64,000 bases of DNA, from assembly GCA_948099385.1 (NCBI GenBank), contig CANUEZ040000199.1, forward strand, positions 1,684,001 through 1,748,000, given 5' to 3'. Both the position numbers and the translations under genes were made by a program. Below are positions 1 to 12,920 of the stretch, piece after piece. Origin of the DNA: Fasciola hepatica (Eukaryota > Platyhelminthes > Trematoda > Plagiorchiida > Fasciolidae). The notes under the pieces are model-generated. The model worked only from the letters and a program-made list of their open reading frames with translations. It was not told where the DNA came from and made no database searches. Numbering within the stretch: position 1 is the first letter of the stretch; each line of letters begins with the position of its first letter.

Positions 1-1050
1 TGTGATTGTGCGGCCTGCCAGCTGGGTACCATTCCACTTTCCTGTCTTTCTGAATGGTGACTGGTTTAGAGCTGGTAAGGCTTGCAGAATAGGCAGGGGT
101 ATTCTATGGACCCAAATCTCTTGAAAAATGGTGTCGTTCACTTGGTTTCAAGCCAGGAAGTACTACCTGTTGAGCGTAAGCTGAGGCTGCTTTTGACCTC
201 AGAGTTCAATTAAAGCGAACTGCCCCCAGAGCGCTTTCTCTGCTGGTTTCTCGGTTTTTTGAATCACTGTCTCCCCACTTTCTTCGCGGGGAACTCAGAC
301 GGACTGCGACCGGAGGGGTTTTCCCTGTCAACGGCGATATCAAAGAGGAGTGCCTGAGAAAAGGGTAAATATTTGACGCGCTCAATGGTTTTGCCCCAGG
401 TAAAAATACTGTTTCTATTAGTGCGAATTACTTTTAATGTTAGGTGGGAGAAAGAAGGTGATTTAAAGAAAACCCCAAATACTATCAACGGATTTATAGC
501 GGTTGTGGTTAGACGTGCGAAATTAGGACCAATCTTACCCAGACTAGTTTTGCAAAGGTCGAAGTTTAATAGAGCCCACCCATTTTGTGGTTTGCTAAGC
601 AGTCCATGCGATACTCGCCGTCAACATGAAACCATCTAAGATACCAATGATGAAACTGAAGTAAACGGAGAAGCGTGATTCGATGGAAAGGCAAAAGGGT
701 ACATACAATGGAAGCAAATGCAAAACTAATGGTATGAAACAAACTCAAAACAGTCCACCTATTTTGAAGCCGGAACTTGAGTGGCAGAAATTCAGTATTG
801 GCGGGAGTGTTCAGTCTGGTTTAGTTTGACAGCAGGCAGTAGAATCAACGAAGACGATGCAGGAGGGTTGCCCAGCCACGCCAGTAAGTGGTAAGAATCG
901 AAAATGAAGCAGAATGTAGCCAGTCCACACAATGGCCAAAGCCGGGAAAAGATTGGTTTGTATTTTATACGGATCTGAATGCAAAACCACAAAACTTACG
1001 AATATTTAATAAAATCAGGTTTGCGGGCGAATAGGCTTAACAGTGAAAGA
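1..1050. other. Unassigned decayed DNA
   Basis: No open frame here resembles a family I know. The short frames overlap on both strands and look like chance. No repeat or RNA gene was recognised. Confidence 0.5.
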
Positions 1051-1062
1051 GGTTCAACATCC

Positions 1063-1195
1063 CGTGGTCCAAGCGCAGGGGTCAGAAAAGGTTCAAGGCC
1101 AAATTTGAGTTCCTCAGGTACGGAAATGAACCTGAAAAGAGTTGTGTATAGAAACGATCGGCAAAATAAACTTCGAATAGTAAATTCACAAAGCA
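1063..1195 (-). repeat. Dispersed repeat R1, copy 1
   Basis: About 130 bp that aligns in direct orientation with 35197-35330. Both begin with a GTGGTCCAAGC-type stretch followed by a GGTTCAAGGCC / GGCTCAAGGCC stretch. Read on the minus strand, both stay open and share a peptide of the form FGLEPF-x(4)-LGP. I do not recognise the family. The second copy lies inside the degraded gypsy element G2, between its Gag and RT relics, so R1 may be a piece of that element or a separate insertion. Confidence 0.5.
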
Positions 1196-1199
1196 TGTA

Positions 1200-4100
1200 G
1201 AAAGATTAGTGAAGATACCAAAGGCAAGTTTCTCGACCATTGTCGATAAGCACTCGCAAGAACATGGTTATGAAGTACAACATTATTCGATAAGATGAAC
1301 TGTATTCGGACTCCAAGAGTAGCGTTTGAAAATGCCAGCAAAATCGACAAGGCTATCAAGGGTCTGAATGGGCTAAACTGGCAACCGTTTGCACGGCAAA
1401 GACGAGCCGGTTTCGAACTTTAGTTTGGCAACGGCAACCCAAGGGAATTTCAGATAGAGCTTCGATACAAAGTGCTGAAGACGCATTATGTACAAAATTA
1501 AAGCAAGCCTGGAATGACGGGGGCTTAACTGGGTTTAGTAAACGGAGTAGGTTATGGATAGGTAGACAGGAAAAGATTGCATGACAAAGCACAGGGGACA
1601 CCTACGAATGTGAACAAAACAGCGCTCTATGAGAAGGTGAGTTTGCTTTCAAGGTCAGTACTGCGTAGCATTCAGAGAAGAGGAAGCACAACTGAAAGAA
1701 GCTGGATCAGTTAAGAATTACTGATAATGATAAAGGTCTACTTCTCAACCGTGATCCAGAATCGCGCGTGAATGCACGATCGTGGTGTACGAACTTACTC
1801 AGTAAGATGAAGAACTTCGAAAATTTTAAGAGTAATAGCACTGTCTAGTAACAAGAGAATAAAGAAGAAACGAGTTTCAAGTGAAGTAAAGTAGCAAAGG
1901 TTTACAAGGTAAGCATGACTCAGTTTCGAATCGATTGCGGGCAACAGCAAATAGTCGGTCAGACGTGCGATCGACGAGGCGAATGTTATCTTGGAACAAA
2001 GTTCATTATTTACAAGGATGATACCTACTCAGGTTCACTAGAAAAGTAACCGCTGACTAGACAAACAAGCAGGTGAGAATTGTGCTTAAGCGACCATGCT
2101 CGTGCGGGATGCTGCCTACTGCCTCTAACTTGAAGATTACGGGGGCATTTATGAATACGAAAAAATAACAGTGTCTCCTGAAACAGGTGAGATAATTTCT
2201 AGGATTAATAACAAGTATCATTTAAGGATGAGATTTCAAAACTTGTAGAAAAAGGAAGAAGTTCGAAGGAGGGAGGTGATAATTCACAAGTGAAAAACCG
2301 TGTGCATGAGAGATGAAATAACGCTAGGGAATGGTGAAGACTTTTGCCTATGTAAAGGCCTCGTTATGCTGACAGAATGAAAAATATAGCAATTTGCCGG
2401 GACTACTAAAGCTACCTTGGAAACATCATCTGGTAGTATAGCTGAGGGCTCACTATGCTTTATGTTCTCCTGTCCATCACTCAGGGGCATTTCAGGAAGG
2501 AGAGGGGCTTCTCCGAGCCTGGACCATTTGCCACTGGATTAGGTGCCTTCGCACGACAGTCGACTTGGCTTCGATACAAGAAGCCAGTTGTTGAGAAGCT
2601 GCCAGTAAACCTCAGCGGAACATGAGGACAGTACCCGCAGTGCGCGTGTATGACCCTTGATAACCCAATAATATTCGGTGGTCGGAAGTTTGCTCGGTTG
2701 TACCCGAGTGAAAAGGGAGACAAGCCTTCTGCGGGATTTACTACAGCCAGGTGGTACTACGATTGGGAGGTTCGAAGTGTGCGCGTGAGAGGCAGGGTAG
2801 CAAGTGAATGTAAACCTGGTAGTGCCCAACCGGCGCCAGTAGGTAAGGCTGGTCATGAGCCAGACAGTGAGCGCAGAAGGTGCAATCCGCCATCCCAGTC
2901 AAGCCTTCACATCAATGCAAACCTTTCGCTCTCCCCCCATGTGTGCCGGCTGAAGCTGTGGGTCTGGTCGCGTCTCTGAAGTTTGGGATTGAAATCGTGT
3001 ACATTGTCCGATTCATCAGCCCGAGGCCTCTGCTGAGGTGAAGGCAGGCAGTACTGGGATCGTTCAAAAGTCATCGAACCTATACAGAGTAATTTGGGAG
3101 TATTAAAGAGAAGTAATAGGGAGATGCAGTCTGAGCAGTCCCCAGCTGGGGATCAAAGATTATCGGAAAAAGAGTAATATGAGGATGAATCCATTCAAGT
3201 TACAGGACAAGCTTCAAAGCACAAGCAGCTACAGCATATGGTACGGGGACAGACTTGCTAAGCGAACTTATGACCAACAAAGAGGAGTATATATAGAGCA
3301 AGTGTGTAGCCTGCAAGTAAAATCGGAAGGGAAACAGGGGACTGGGAGATTTCGTGGTGAGAGGAAGCGAACCGTCACGACTACAGGTTGGGTTCAGCTA
3401 CGGAGGCAAATCAGGGGAAGGTACTAGCAAGAGGAAGCTTACAACCCGTAACGGGGTCAAAGGCTTATGTGACAAGACCTAACGTAGCTGGAGGCCACAG
3501 TGGGAGGATGAAGATCAAATCGGTGCAAGGTAGTGGCTAAGCTGTGGTTGTGAGACAGGGGACAAAGAGAATGGTGAAACCTTGAAAGAGTAGGGGACGC
3601 AGAGTTCAGTAGTTAGATGAGGAGATAACCAGGGAACCCAGATTAAGGAAAGAAACTAATACCGGAAGTGGTGGGAAAGATGGGCCTTCCGTGCTTTTAA
3701 TAACACGTACTAACTTGTTTCCGAGAGTAGCCTACGGAAAGGGCAACAAGCCGAAATTTCCGGAGCTCGCCAATGGGGGGCAAAAGTCAGTGAAATAGGC
3801 GAAAGATGATTTGTAGGGGAGCAGTGTCATTCATGTCTACATCTTGGAGTAACACCAAAAGCGACGCTAGCTTCGAGAGTGAAAGGTTCGACAGTCCGCA
3901 AGCGCAGTAGTAGAAAGTGTGTCTTTTATTTTGCGGAATACAAACGCCCTACAGCAAGCGGACAAAGAAAAAACAACCCTGCGGCATCCAGCAGCAAGCA
4001 AACTGCCTAGATTTAGTTGCTCATTGGTTATGTTTGTCCAAAATACCCTTCGGCCATCAATTTACGCATTCTAATCCAGTCACATCCAGGTGGCTACAAA

Positions 4101-4690
4101 CCCATATGGTAGGGAAAAAATAAGAGGAATATAATCGTGTTGAGGCTATGGAAGGTAGGAAGAAAGAAAAAGGGGCGGTGAGACTTAAGGAATGTAAGAG
4201 CAGCAAGACTCCGTAACGAGGTCGCGACTGGTCTTAGAGTAACCAATCTGTAGAATGAAAGATAATTCCTCAAAACTAGCTCGAGGATATTGTCAACGAG
4301 TGAACTGAATGGCTTCGTAACTGCAGATAGAGTTCAGCTAATGAGCCGCTCCTCGTAAAAGAACTGAGACTGAGTATCTCGTCCGATTTCGCAGAGATAG
4401 TACTGGAAGCTTACACGGTGAGACTGAAAGTAGAAGAAAAGCTAGATGAGCAGGACGATGTCATGAGCATAGAGATAGTGATCTTGCTGTTACGATGGGA
4501 CGGAGGACAGAGAAGATGGTAAAGCTGTGAGAAAGTGAGACAGGTAAGGAAGAGTAGTTATATGATGACGTGGAAGGATTTCCAGCATGCTTCCTTCATC
4601 AGAACACACGGGACTCTTGAATAGTTTGTGGATTAAGGTGGACCAAGCTGAAATATTTTCAAGCAAACTCAAGTCAGAAGGGAAGACCGT
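1200..4690. other. Unassigned decayed DNA
   Basis: No protein family, RNA gene or clear repeat was recognised. The longest frame (2650-2979, plus) has no familiar motif and overlaps minus-strand frames of similar length. Confidence 0.45.
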
Positions 4691-4909
4691 TGCGGGAAGA
4701 ACTTATTGCAGACTTTCTGTACTGCGCCTTCTTGATATTGGTTCCGTTCAGTAAGGTCTTTACGTTACGGAAATGTCCAAACCGGTTGAACATGCACATC
4801 GTTGTACTGCCGGCAAAACCAGTTGGCTCCAAAAACTGCGCGTCGAAGGTATCGTTTGAAGGTCAAAATTTGCAAAGCCGCACCGCCTAAACAAACGCAT
4901 ATTTACTGA

Positions 4910-5200
4910 CGAAATCATCGAGGGCTTTTTGCATCGCCTTGTCGTTCATAGAGCCGGTTCTGGGACATTCTGTTCCAGCGTGAATCCAGTCCACTCTTTA
5001 AAGGTCATACTAAGCTGCAACTGACTGCTTTCTCTGGCAGCTTGTTCCAAAATTCTGCAATCGTATTTTCTGAAAAACGGGCAATGTATCTGGCCCTGAG
5101 CTTACACGTCTTAGCCAAAGATGCTCTTCTTGGTGCGGCACTCAGGAACAGGAACGAACAGATCACCCATGTCTGGAACTTACGGGCCATTGATGGTCTT
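4910..5200 (-). pseudogene. CR1-like LINE, RT C-terminal relic
   Basis: The minus-strand frame ends with the conserved C-terminal block of CR1/jockey-type LINE ORF2 proteins. It has a pattern of F-x-E-N-x(4)-FWNKLPEKAVS followed by a weak copy of the usual FK.-.LD stretch. In intact relatives this block follows the RT thumb and lies near the end of the protein. No RT palm motifs are readable upstream (5200-5900), so this is an old fragment. The DNA below 4900 would be 3' untranslated sequence. Family is fairly sure; the limits are approximate. Confidence 0.55.
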
Positions 5201-8200
5201 CAACAACTACAAAAAGATGCTCCAAGAACACCGCCATAATTTGGATTCATGAAAGCGCTCTATTATATTCATACCTTTTGTGTTTTGAACCACCCATCTA
5301 TCCATGCACCAGCCTTTTTTATTAGCAGCCAACGTGCAGTTTTTTCAGTACTGGTTTGGACCCATGTGACTCATTTGCTCGTCTTTTTCACGCCATGAAC
5401 TCCGCTGTTGTTTTAAGCCTTTTTGGCCGCGAATTTCAAGGACCGTAAATATTTTTGAAGTCGTTTATTTCACAGTCCATTATCGTAAAAATTACAACTC
5501 AATATTATTTTTCTTGGGGATCCGCGTGAATTGGCTAGGCATCGCCCAGAAATGCTGTACATCTGGAACTCTTCTATATGTTAACCGGGTCTCTACGGCA
5601 TGCTTAAGAGAGGAGGCCAAGATCTTCTAGACCTTGGGCAAAAAGCTTTCCCCCCTGGTTGATGATCGCTCCTGAGGCGAGCAGCTGCAGCATTTCTAGG
5701 AATTCTGTATCAATACGATAAAACAGAGCACATGTCTGCACGCAGTGCCAAGGTGGAGGCTGCGGCGTCCTGAGGATAAATGGGCCTTAATGTGTAAATT
5801 CTTAGACAAGGGTTATTAAGGACAAATAAAACCAATAAAAGCGTAGCTTCTGGCGGCTTTTAGGTTGTTTAATGCCGCAGACCTGTTGGCTGTTTGTCTG
5901 CTTGCTGTAAGAACAGCTGGTTTCTGCAAAATCAGAAACTCGCTTGTGATTGCTTGCATGCGAACGAACGAATCCAAGCTTCCGCAGCTGCTATGGTGTC
6001 GGTTTCGCTTTGGTAAATAAAAGTGATCGGAACAGTTACAACTTGAGCCGCCACTGACTCCGATGATCCGGCGCGAAGAATAGAATTGCCTGAGGATTAC
6101 TATTGCCGGCATCAACCAAACAATGGGGTCACGAGTAAATTTCCGATCACAGTCCAGTGAGAAGCGAAACTTTCTTGTGACACAACGCTAATAATAACTT
6201 AAATTATTAGTTCAGTACATTGCACAATTCCCGAATAGTGAGCTATCTGGCCGTTGTCGTTATCAAGAGGTACCGAAATGTAGTGTGTCCTCGGAAACAA
6301 AAACAAATAAAACAAAAGCTTATGACGTTGTAGAGGATAACTAAGCAGCCGCGGCTATGTCTCAGGTTACCAAGACAGCCGTTTACTTTTTCTAAGCGGG
6401 AAGCAATCGAAATAATGGATACACACAAAGGGGTCGAGAGTTAGCACAACAAGACTGGCTAACTGCCCATGGGAAGCAACCAGCTGGGAGGACAGTTAGT
6501 TGTATACATGTAAAGCAGTATGCAAGCTGAGACTGACTCCAGTATGACTGGGATTGATGCACGCGTGAGTGAGTGCGTGTACTTAGCAAGTGAATCATAA
6601 CAGAGGACCGATTAGTGTAGAAATTCAGGATTCACACGAAGTGGTCTAAGTCACAAAGAGTTGTATGTGTTGGTCAAACGAAAGGAGAGCAGTCCACATG
6701 TACACAAAAACACTGGGTCAGAGCTCTGTGCCCAGATGACAAAGGACAAGTCCGAACCTCTATCGGTATGCTACGTGATCATTAAGATCGGCATGAACCA
6801 AGCCACGCGTCGAGCGCCTAACTGAGGGAAAAGAGCGAATGCTAACGGGATCGAAGCTTGCCCGTAAGGGGTGGAAAAACAGACAAAGCAAAGTAAGCAC
6901 ATGATTCTGGAGAACAATATCAACCGTCACAACGGTTTATTTTCATGAAGTCTAGCTCATGGTAAGACGCTTTATAAAATATAACGGGTGATGGGGATCA
7001 GACTTCTCAGGATGATTAGAAAAATTCGTGCACTCGAAGAGGCGTGGTAGAATTTCCTCTTGATCCTCTCCGAAAATCCCTTTCCGCTAATTTGGCTGGC
7101 TTTTCTACCAAATAACCGAGGGGCTTTCCTACTCTCGATTATGACGGAAAAGTTTCACAAGTTAATATCTACTGCACAAAAGCATGTAACTTATTCCAGG
7201 CGGAAGTTCGACTATTTTGACAACGGAATAAAACTAATTTGGTCACTAGTTGTGCGGAACGATTAAATGTAAAATTCAAAGTCAGACTTGTGGGGTGCTC
7301 AGGCGCACTATCAAGCCCCTATATATATCAGCGTAAATGTTACCGCTTGCTTGCACAATGTATTGAGTTCTTGTTCGCCGAGTTTCCTACGGTTTTTGCG
7401 GATAAAGCCAGCCTAATTTCCACCGAAAACGATGGACCCAGTACAATACAAAACTAACAATAAGATATAGCGCAATCAAAATAGGCCGTGAAACGAACCA
7501 ATTATAGAAACTTTTGTGGCCATGTTTCTTGTAATATTAGAATACCAGGTTGAGGCTGTAAGTAAGCTTCAAAATTCATCGTAAAAAACGGGATAGTAAA
7601 ACACGCAACAAAGAGGAAATCGAACGATTTCATTACAAAGTGGAATGTTCCAGCTTTCGGTTTTGTAATAAGTACGTGAAAACAATACCCTGCAAACTCA
7701 GTAAACGTTTCCTGCGAGGACTAGAAACCTTTCGCTATGAGGCTCCCGATTTTGAGTTCCTTCTGAACCATTCGAGCTAAAAGTGGAACCGTTTCTGGTT
7801 TCTGCTTTCGTGCCGGTGCCATGGAAAAATGAAACTGAACATGCTCTCAGGGTTGTTCGAGAAGAACACGCCAAGTCCAGAAAGCTTGGGGAATAAATTA
7901 GACATAAGCGCAGACTCGATCTTGTGCAGCTCTCGGAAACATTCCCCAACAGTTTTTGTTTCTCAGCCTTTACTTCAGCTGGCGTACGAGGTCTTTGGTC
8001 TCCACATGGTTTTCTCATTACCTAAGAAATAAATTTACCCCGGTTTGCGTTAGTTATCCTGTACGCTGGCTATAGACAGTGCAGTTTGCTGCACACCAAG
8101 ATTTCCCCCTTTTGATTTCAAGGTGCTGGCCTTTTGACAAGGTGGTTTTATGGAGCCCTTGGCAATTATGTTTATTCATCCAACTATAATAGCCCCTCAA

Positions 8201-9935
8201 GCTTATTGGGCTCCAATTTTTGCATATACGGTTAACTTCCGTTTTCCGGCTGATGCCTTTAAGCCTATCAGATAGCACGACGAGCATCTGAAACTGGAGC
8301 CTATGTAAGGTTGGCAGTTGCAATTAGTGTTTTGACCTGGGTAAACTTTTCAATGGGTGTGTTGAGCGGTATCAGCTGTGCTACTCCGCCCTGATCCATA
8401 AAAGGTTATAATATGCTCAGGGCATTAGAATCTTTGAGATGGATGTTTTTGCTGTGTTACTCTGGCACAGTGATGTTCCCGTAAACTACGAGGGCTACCA
8501 GATAGTAAAAGGAGCCACCACAGGAAGTTCGGTAAGATAGCTGCCACCGTCCATCACTAACAAAGCTCCCTATCGCTAACGCAAAGGGAGGATAGGCAAG
8601 GAAGGATAAGACTTTCACGAGAAAGACGCAAAACGAGGTCGGGAAGGCCGTGGAGCTGAAGGCACACATACAGAGGATAGAATATCCAGAAAAAGGGCTC
8701 GAAAGTATGGGTCATTACCACAGTTGGTAGAAAAATCGCCGACTTCTGACTTACTGTGCAGAATTCGTGAGTAGAAAAGAGCGGGTTGGAAGAGAAGCAC
8801 TCCAAGGAAGGTATCCATGTTTGAAGGGGACGAGGCTACTATTACCTCCATATACAAACAGTACCGTAGAGTGGGGCCCTGTAGTGAACCAAAGCAATGC
8901 AGCAGCAGTCCCTGATTGTCTTCTATGCCAACGCGTACAGCGCGGACCTACTGATATAAGGGCCATCAACGGTTGGCTCTCCACATGAGAGTACAGGCGG
9001 ATCACATCAGACACCCCTTCCGTTCAAAGGTTGCATATGAAATAAATCCACCATGCCCATAGTAACCGAGACTCAGACGGCCCTTTTTAATGATACCTGT
9101 ATCAGGCGACAAGCCTGTTGGCCAATCTACGCCAAAGGCAGCGGTCATCAGTTACATCCTAGCTGGACAGCGAAAGCTTGGCATTGGGGATAATGAAAGC
9201 TATACTGACTGGGCAGAAGCTTAAATTCACCCGTGGACTTTCTTAGAGCAGATAGACGCTTAGAGACTGCGGATCCTCCGGCAGGCGGTCGAAACGGAAT
9301 TAGGGAGGAAAATGGCTGCGACGTTCATCTGGTTCAGACAGTGTCAGTAATAAGGATGAAAGCCGCCAACAGCCGTCGCATGAACACCGTCCACACAGCT
9401 GACCAGAACTAAGTTACTGGCTTCTTCGAGACAGTAGAGGGCCAAGTTCAGTTCGGTTCAGCTTCCACAGGACGAAAGTGGCCGAGACCAGTAGATAGTC
9501 CCGATCGTTGTGTAGTCGGCGAGTTTCCCTGGCTCCTAAACTGCGCGTTGAACGTTTTGTCTGAAAGGCAGAATTTCCGAGGCAGCGTCACCTTCACAGA
9601 CTTAAGTTCATTGACAAAAATCTAAAGGGCCAAGCAATGAGACAATAAAAGCCCCAGGCGCCTTTTGACAGCGCTACAATTACCATGCGCGGTATGGTCT
9701 TAAAGGTCCAAGAAAATGAAGGCAGCTTGACAGTGGGTTCCTAAAATGGGATTTCCCCTTGGAAAATAATCCTGGGGTAAAACGGCCCCAAATGGTATAG
9801 GTAAATTGGATGACCAGTTGGGGTTTTGCTGCCATACGGTACACACGTGCCTGTAACCCAAGAGGTAACTGGTGGGGAGTTACCCCCCAAAATCAATGGC
9901 TCAGCGGTAACTGGTTTCAGTTACGCGTGGTAGAA
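5201..9935. other. Unassigned decayed DNA
   Basis: No recognisable gene. A plus-strand TTCAGTTCGGTTCAG stretch at about 9428-9444 resembles the 3' tail of the CR1 LINE D1 (see findings) and may mark the end of a minus-strand LINE, but no coding relic could be read next to it. Confidence 0.4.
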
Positions 9936-9939
9936 GAAG

Positions 9940-10250
9940 GAGCAAAGTGCTAGCAACCTCTTGTCTGCCCCGCCTACAGCGGCATGGAGTGGTTAGCAGG
10001 CTGGGTGGAGGAGTGCCTTCTCTTGTCAGGACCGATTATAATAGGTGGGGGCCAAGTCTACACTCACCATGTGCCCAACGTACAAACCACCGAATTTTGC
10101 ATTCTCCTGGGCCGACGGCCACTAGGGATAGTCTGTGTCTATGGTGCACGGCAGAAAGAATGGAAGGGAAACTCTGAACAGTTGCAACTTTTAAAGATGG
10201 TGCTGGTTAGGTTACAGAGCTTCACCACATTCGAAGGCGTGAGGGTTCTA
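9940..10250 (+). pseudogene. CR1-like LINE endonuclease relic
   Basis: Two overlapping plus-strand frames carry pieces of an AP-endonuclease domain as found at the N-terminus of CR1 ORF2. One has a LGGGVPSLVRTDYN stretch, matching the usual GGGVA.-.VR segment. The other has LGIVCVYGAR followed by a leucine-rich helix region, matching the LL.VVYR.P segment. A frameshift separates them, and the GDFN motif that should follow is not readable. Assigned by motif order only. Confidence 0.4.
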
Positions 10251-10262
10251 GAAATAAACTGA

Positions 10263-10561
10263 AAGGATAAATGTGTCTTCAGGGGGAAATCCGGAAAGGC
10301 TCCTGTGATAAGGCTTCACAACTACCCTCTTACACGACACAAGAGGGTCAACGAGCTTTCGCGAAGAATAACATTCATCAGCGCTGAATCTGCAGGTAAC
10401 CAGAAGCTGATCTGAAGTCACTTCTTTGGTGATTGAGAAATCTTCGTAGAAGGGTGAGCAAATTGTCCTGCGAGTGATATCCGCTGCAAGGCAACACACA
10501 AGAGGGTTCAGGTAGGCTAGGGAATACTCTACAGTAGACAATGTTCAAACAAGGCTAATAG
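10263..10561. other. Unassigned, left of solo LTR
   Basis: There is a 97-codon minus-strand frame, but no motif I recognise. The sequence does not resemble the gag start that would be expected if the adjacent LTR were a 5' LTR. Confidence 0.35.
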
Positions 10562-11268
10562 TGTAACGGCCAAAAGGCTCAGATCCGTGTCCGGGTAGAC
10601 AGTGATCAACGAGTCAATGTTTGGTCCACGGAATAGTAAGCCTCACTCATCCTGGATGAAACCTCGAAGCCTCAAAGCAGTGCGCAGCCCAAGTCGATGC
10701 AGAACCCGAACCAAGAACAGGATCGCTCCTCAAATTCTGCGGTGCTATTTGTGAGTTTACATAAGTACATAATAATCATATCCTTGGCAGTGAGCATTAG
10801 TCAATATCCAGCCCAAATTAGCAAAACTCACGACGCAAATCTGCACAAGAAGTATTGACCAAAAAGAATAAATAGAAGATACCAGTAGTGCCATCAAATG
10901 AATATAATAAGTTCTCTAAGCTTAATTAGGCACAAAAATATTTCCTGAGTGTGGGGCCAAAAAAGTGCAACGTAGGCGAGCTTGACTGCCATGGTCCGTC
11001 GACTTGAACGAGAAGATGAAAACGAGCCGCGATAAGTTGAACTGCCTTGGGTCACTGCGACTTATCACCACAATGAATATCCACAAAGTTAACTCAAAAA
11101 GAAAGAGAAACCGAAGAAGAAAAAAAGCAAACGCCTCATCCGTAAAAAGGATGATAATCGCAAAACGGTATCACCGGGAGTAACGTGGAAAAAACTAGCC
11201 CGAAATCCGCAGAGAATATATATAATAGTAACAAATGAGAAATTTTCATCCATTCACGACGCTATAAA
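10562..11268 (-). repeat. BEL-B family solo LTR, old copy
   Basis: This 707-bp stretch aligns along its whole length with the 713-bp LTRs of BEL-B. It starts TGTAACGGCCAAAAGGCTCA (BEL-B: TGTAACGACCAAAACGCTCA) and keeps the block GCAGCCCAAGTCGATGCAGA near position 130. It ends with an AATTTTCATCCATTCACGAC-type stretch matching the BEL-B LTR end. Identity is much lower than between the two BEL-B LTRs, so it is old. No integrase frame follows on the right and no gag on the left, and no target duplication is visible. Hence I call it a solo LTR. Confidence 0.8.
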
Positions 11269-12780
11269 CGGCAGAAGCTTACGTTTCACTTGGAATTCCG
11301 GGAACTATCTGATGGATTAAAGTGGAGTGAAATGAAACCGGGAGAAGAGCTCGACAAAAGAATTTTCCCGTTGGCACCAAGAAGAACTGTCTCCGCAGCC
11401 CCAGTTCGTAGAAAGTGTTCATAGAAGGCTTTTATCTTATTACAAACGTTACACAGCGCACTACTCGTGATTCGATAACAAGACAGCGAGGCATGGAGCC
11501 CAAGCCCTGCAACTAGCAAAGCAAGAGGTTGAGGAGAAACCCAAAAATACAAAATCAAATTCCCAGCGGTTTTCAGCTTGTTTACTTTCAAATATTTCGA
11601 CTAGTGAAAGAGAGACACCTTAAAAGTGCCCAATAGAAGTTTTCCCTGATGATGAAAGCAGAGTGGGAACCTCAACACCTTCTTCAGAAGCGTGCTTCTC
11701 TAGGACTGCAAGCTGGCTGCCACGGACTCAGATGAGGGGGATGCAACTGACGCTTAAAATCTCCAGGCACATTGCTTTTATTTCCACACAACTTTTTTGA
11801 AACTCCGACGCCTGAAGTGAGTCTACCTGTTTGAATGACGTCCCCGCATACTTAACTTGATTTTGGTTGCTTAGTCCTGTGGCATTAGAATTCGGCCTAA
11901 GATATGAGTCGTTTTGGATCACATTTGGGGCTTGCACACGGCGCGCGTTTTCCACTTTTATAATTCAGTACCGTAGAATTTTTGAAATAACCTTGTTTTG
12001 GATTTGTTATTCGTCCGGTTACAATTTTTTGTAAGGCACAGTAATTAACTGTCAAACCTCGAACGATAAAACTTTCATGATGCCAAGAAAATCGAAAATA
12101 AACGTTAGAGAAAATCATTAAATAAGGATGCAAGCCTCTAAAGCAGTTTTTGGTGGGTTTAAACCTCTGGGTATTGTAAGGTCTTTTGGCCCTCTCAGTG
12201 CTGCTTCGCATTTCACCACATTACGCAAAGTAAATGGATACTGATATCTGCAAGCTCAAAACCGGAAGTGAAACATCAGTCGACGTTTGCTAAAAAAAAA
12301 TGGATGTATGGAGCCCGAGGAAAGCCGTCCAAAAAAAAGTTCAACGGAATTTCCACCTAGCTTGCTGCTGATTTAGAGGGCCACGATGATATAAGGGTAC
12401 AAAAACCGACGGCGAATAAAGTCACGGTAATTTTGCTGGCCGTTCATCTTCCAAGAGTGGAACTTATGACTTTCGACGTTCATCCGGATCATCACTGTAG
12501 CCTTAAAACTGTACGAGAATTTCGCCAAGAGCAATAAATCGAATCCCGGCCAGAGATTTCTGTACTTTATGCATTACTCTTCTCGATGTGCTGGGAATCC
12601 GTGGAAAGATATGTCAAGCCGGACCCGGAGATGGGTTATCCCGGAGCCCTGCAAATGCTTAGCAAGCATTTTGGACAAGGTTCGTGGTTGCATGAGACCT
12701 GAGTGAAGGTGTACAGATGATGGCCAGGCGCAGTAAGGGCGACGCCTGCTCCCCGTCAAAACCCGGCGATAAAAGTGCAA
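11269..12780. other. Unassigned decayed DNA
   Basis: No recognisable protein family. Several 70-100 codon frames occur on the minus strand without family motifs. Confidence 0.4.
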
Positions 12781-12789
12781 AATTCGTAG

Positions 12790-12920
12790 AATAGCTTCAG
12801 GCCGAAGATTACCGGCTAGCCAAATTAGCCTCAGTACTGTATAAGAGCCTGGAAAGAACAGTGAAGAAGCACATCTCTAGGCAACTGGTTCAACATAACC
12901 TCATATCAAATAAGTAAAAT
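12790..12920 (+). pseudogene. CR1-like LINE RT fragment
   Basis: The plus-strand frame from about 12811 reads EDYRLAKLASVLYKSLER, then HISRQLVQHNLIS and a stop. This is the start of the RT domain in CR1-type LINEs, where the pattern is NYRPISLTSV-x(3)-LE-x(12)-L...-LIS. Nothing of the palm domain is readable downstream. It is a short, old fragment, but the motif order is convincing. Confidence 0.6.
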
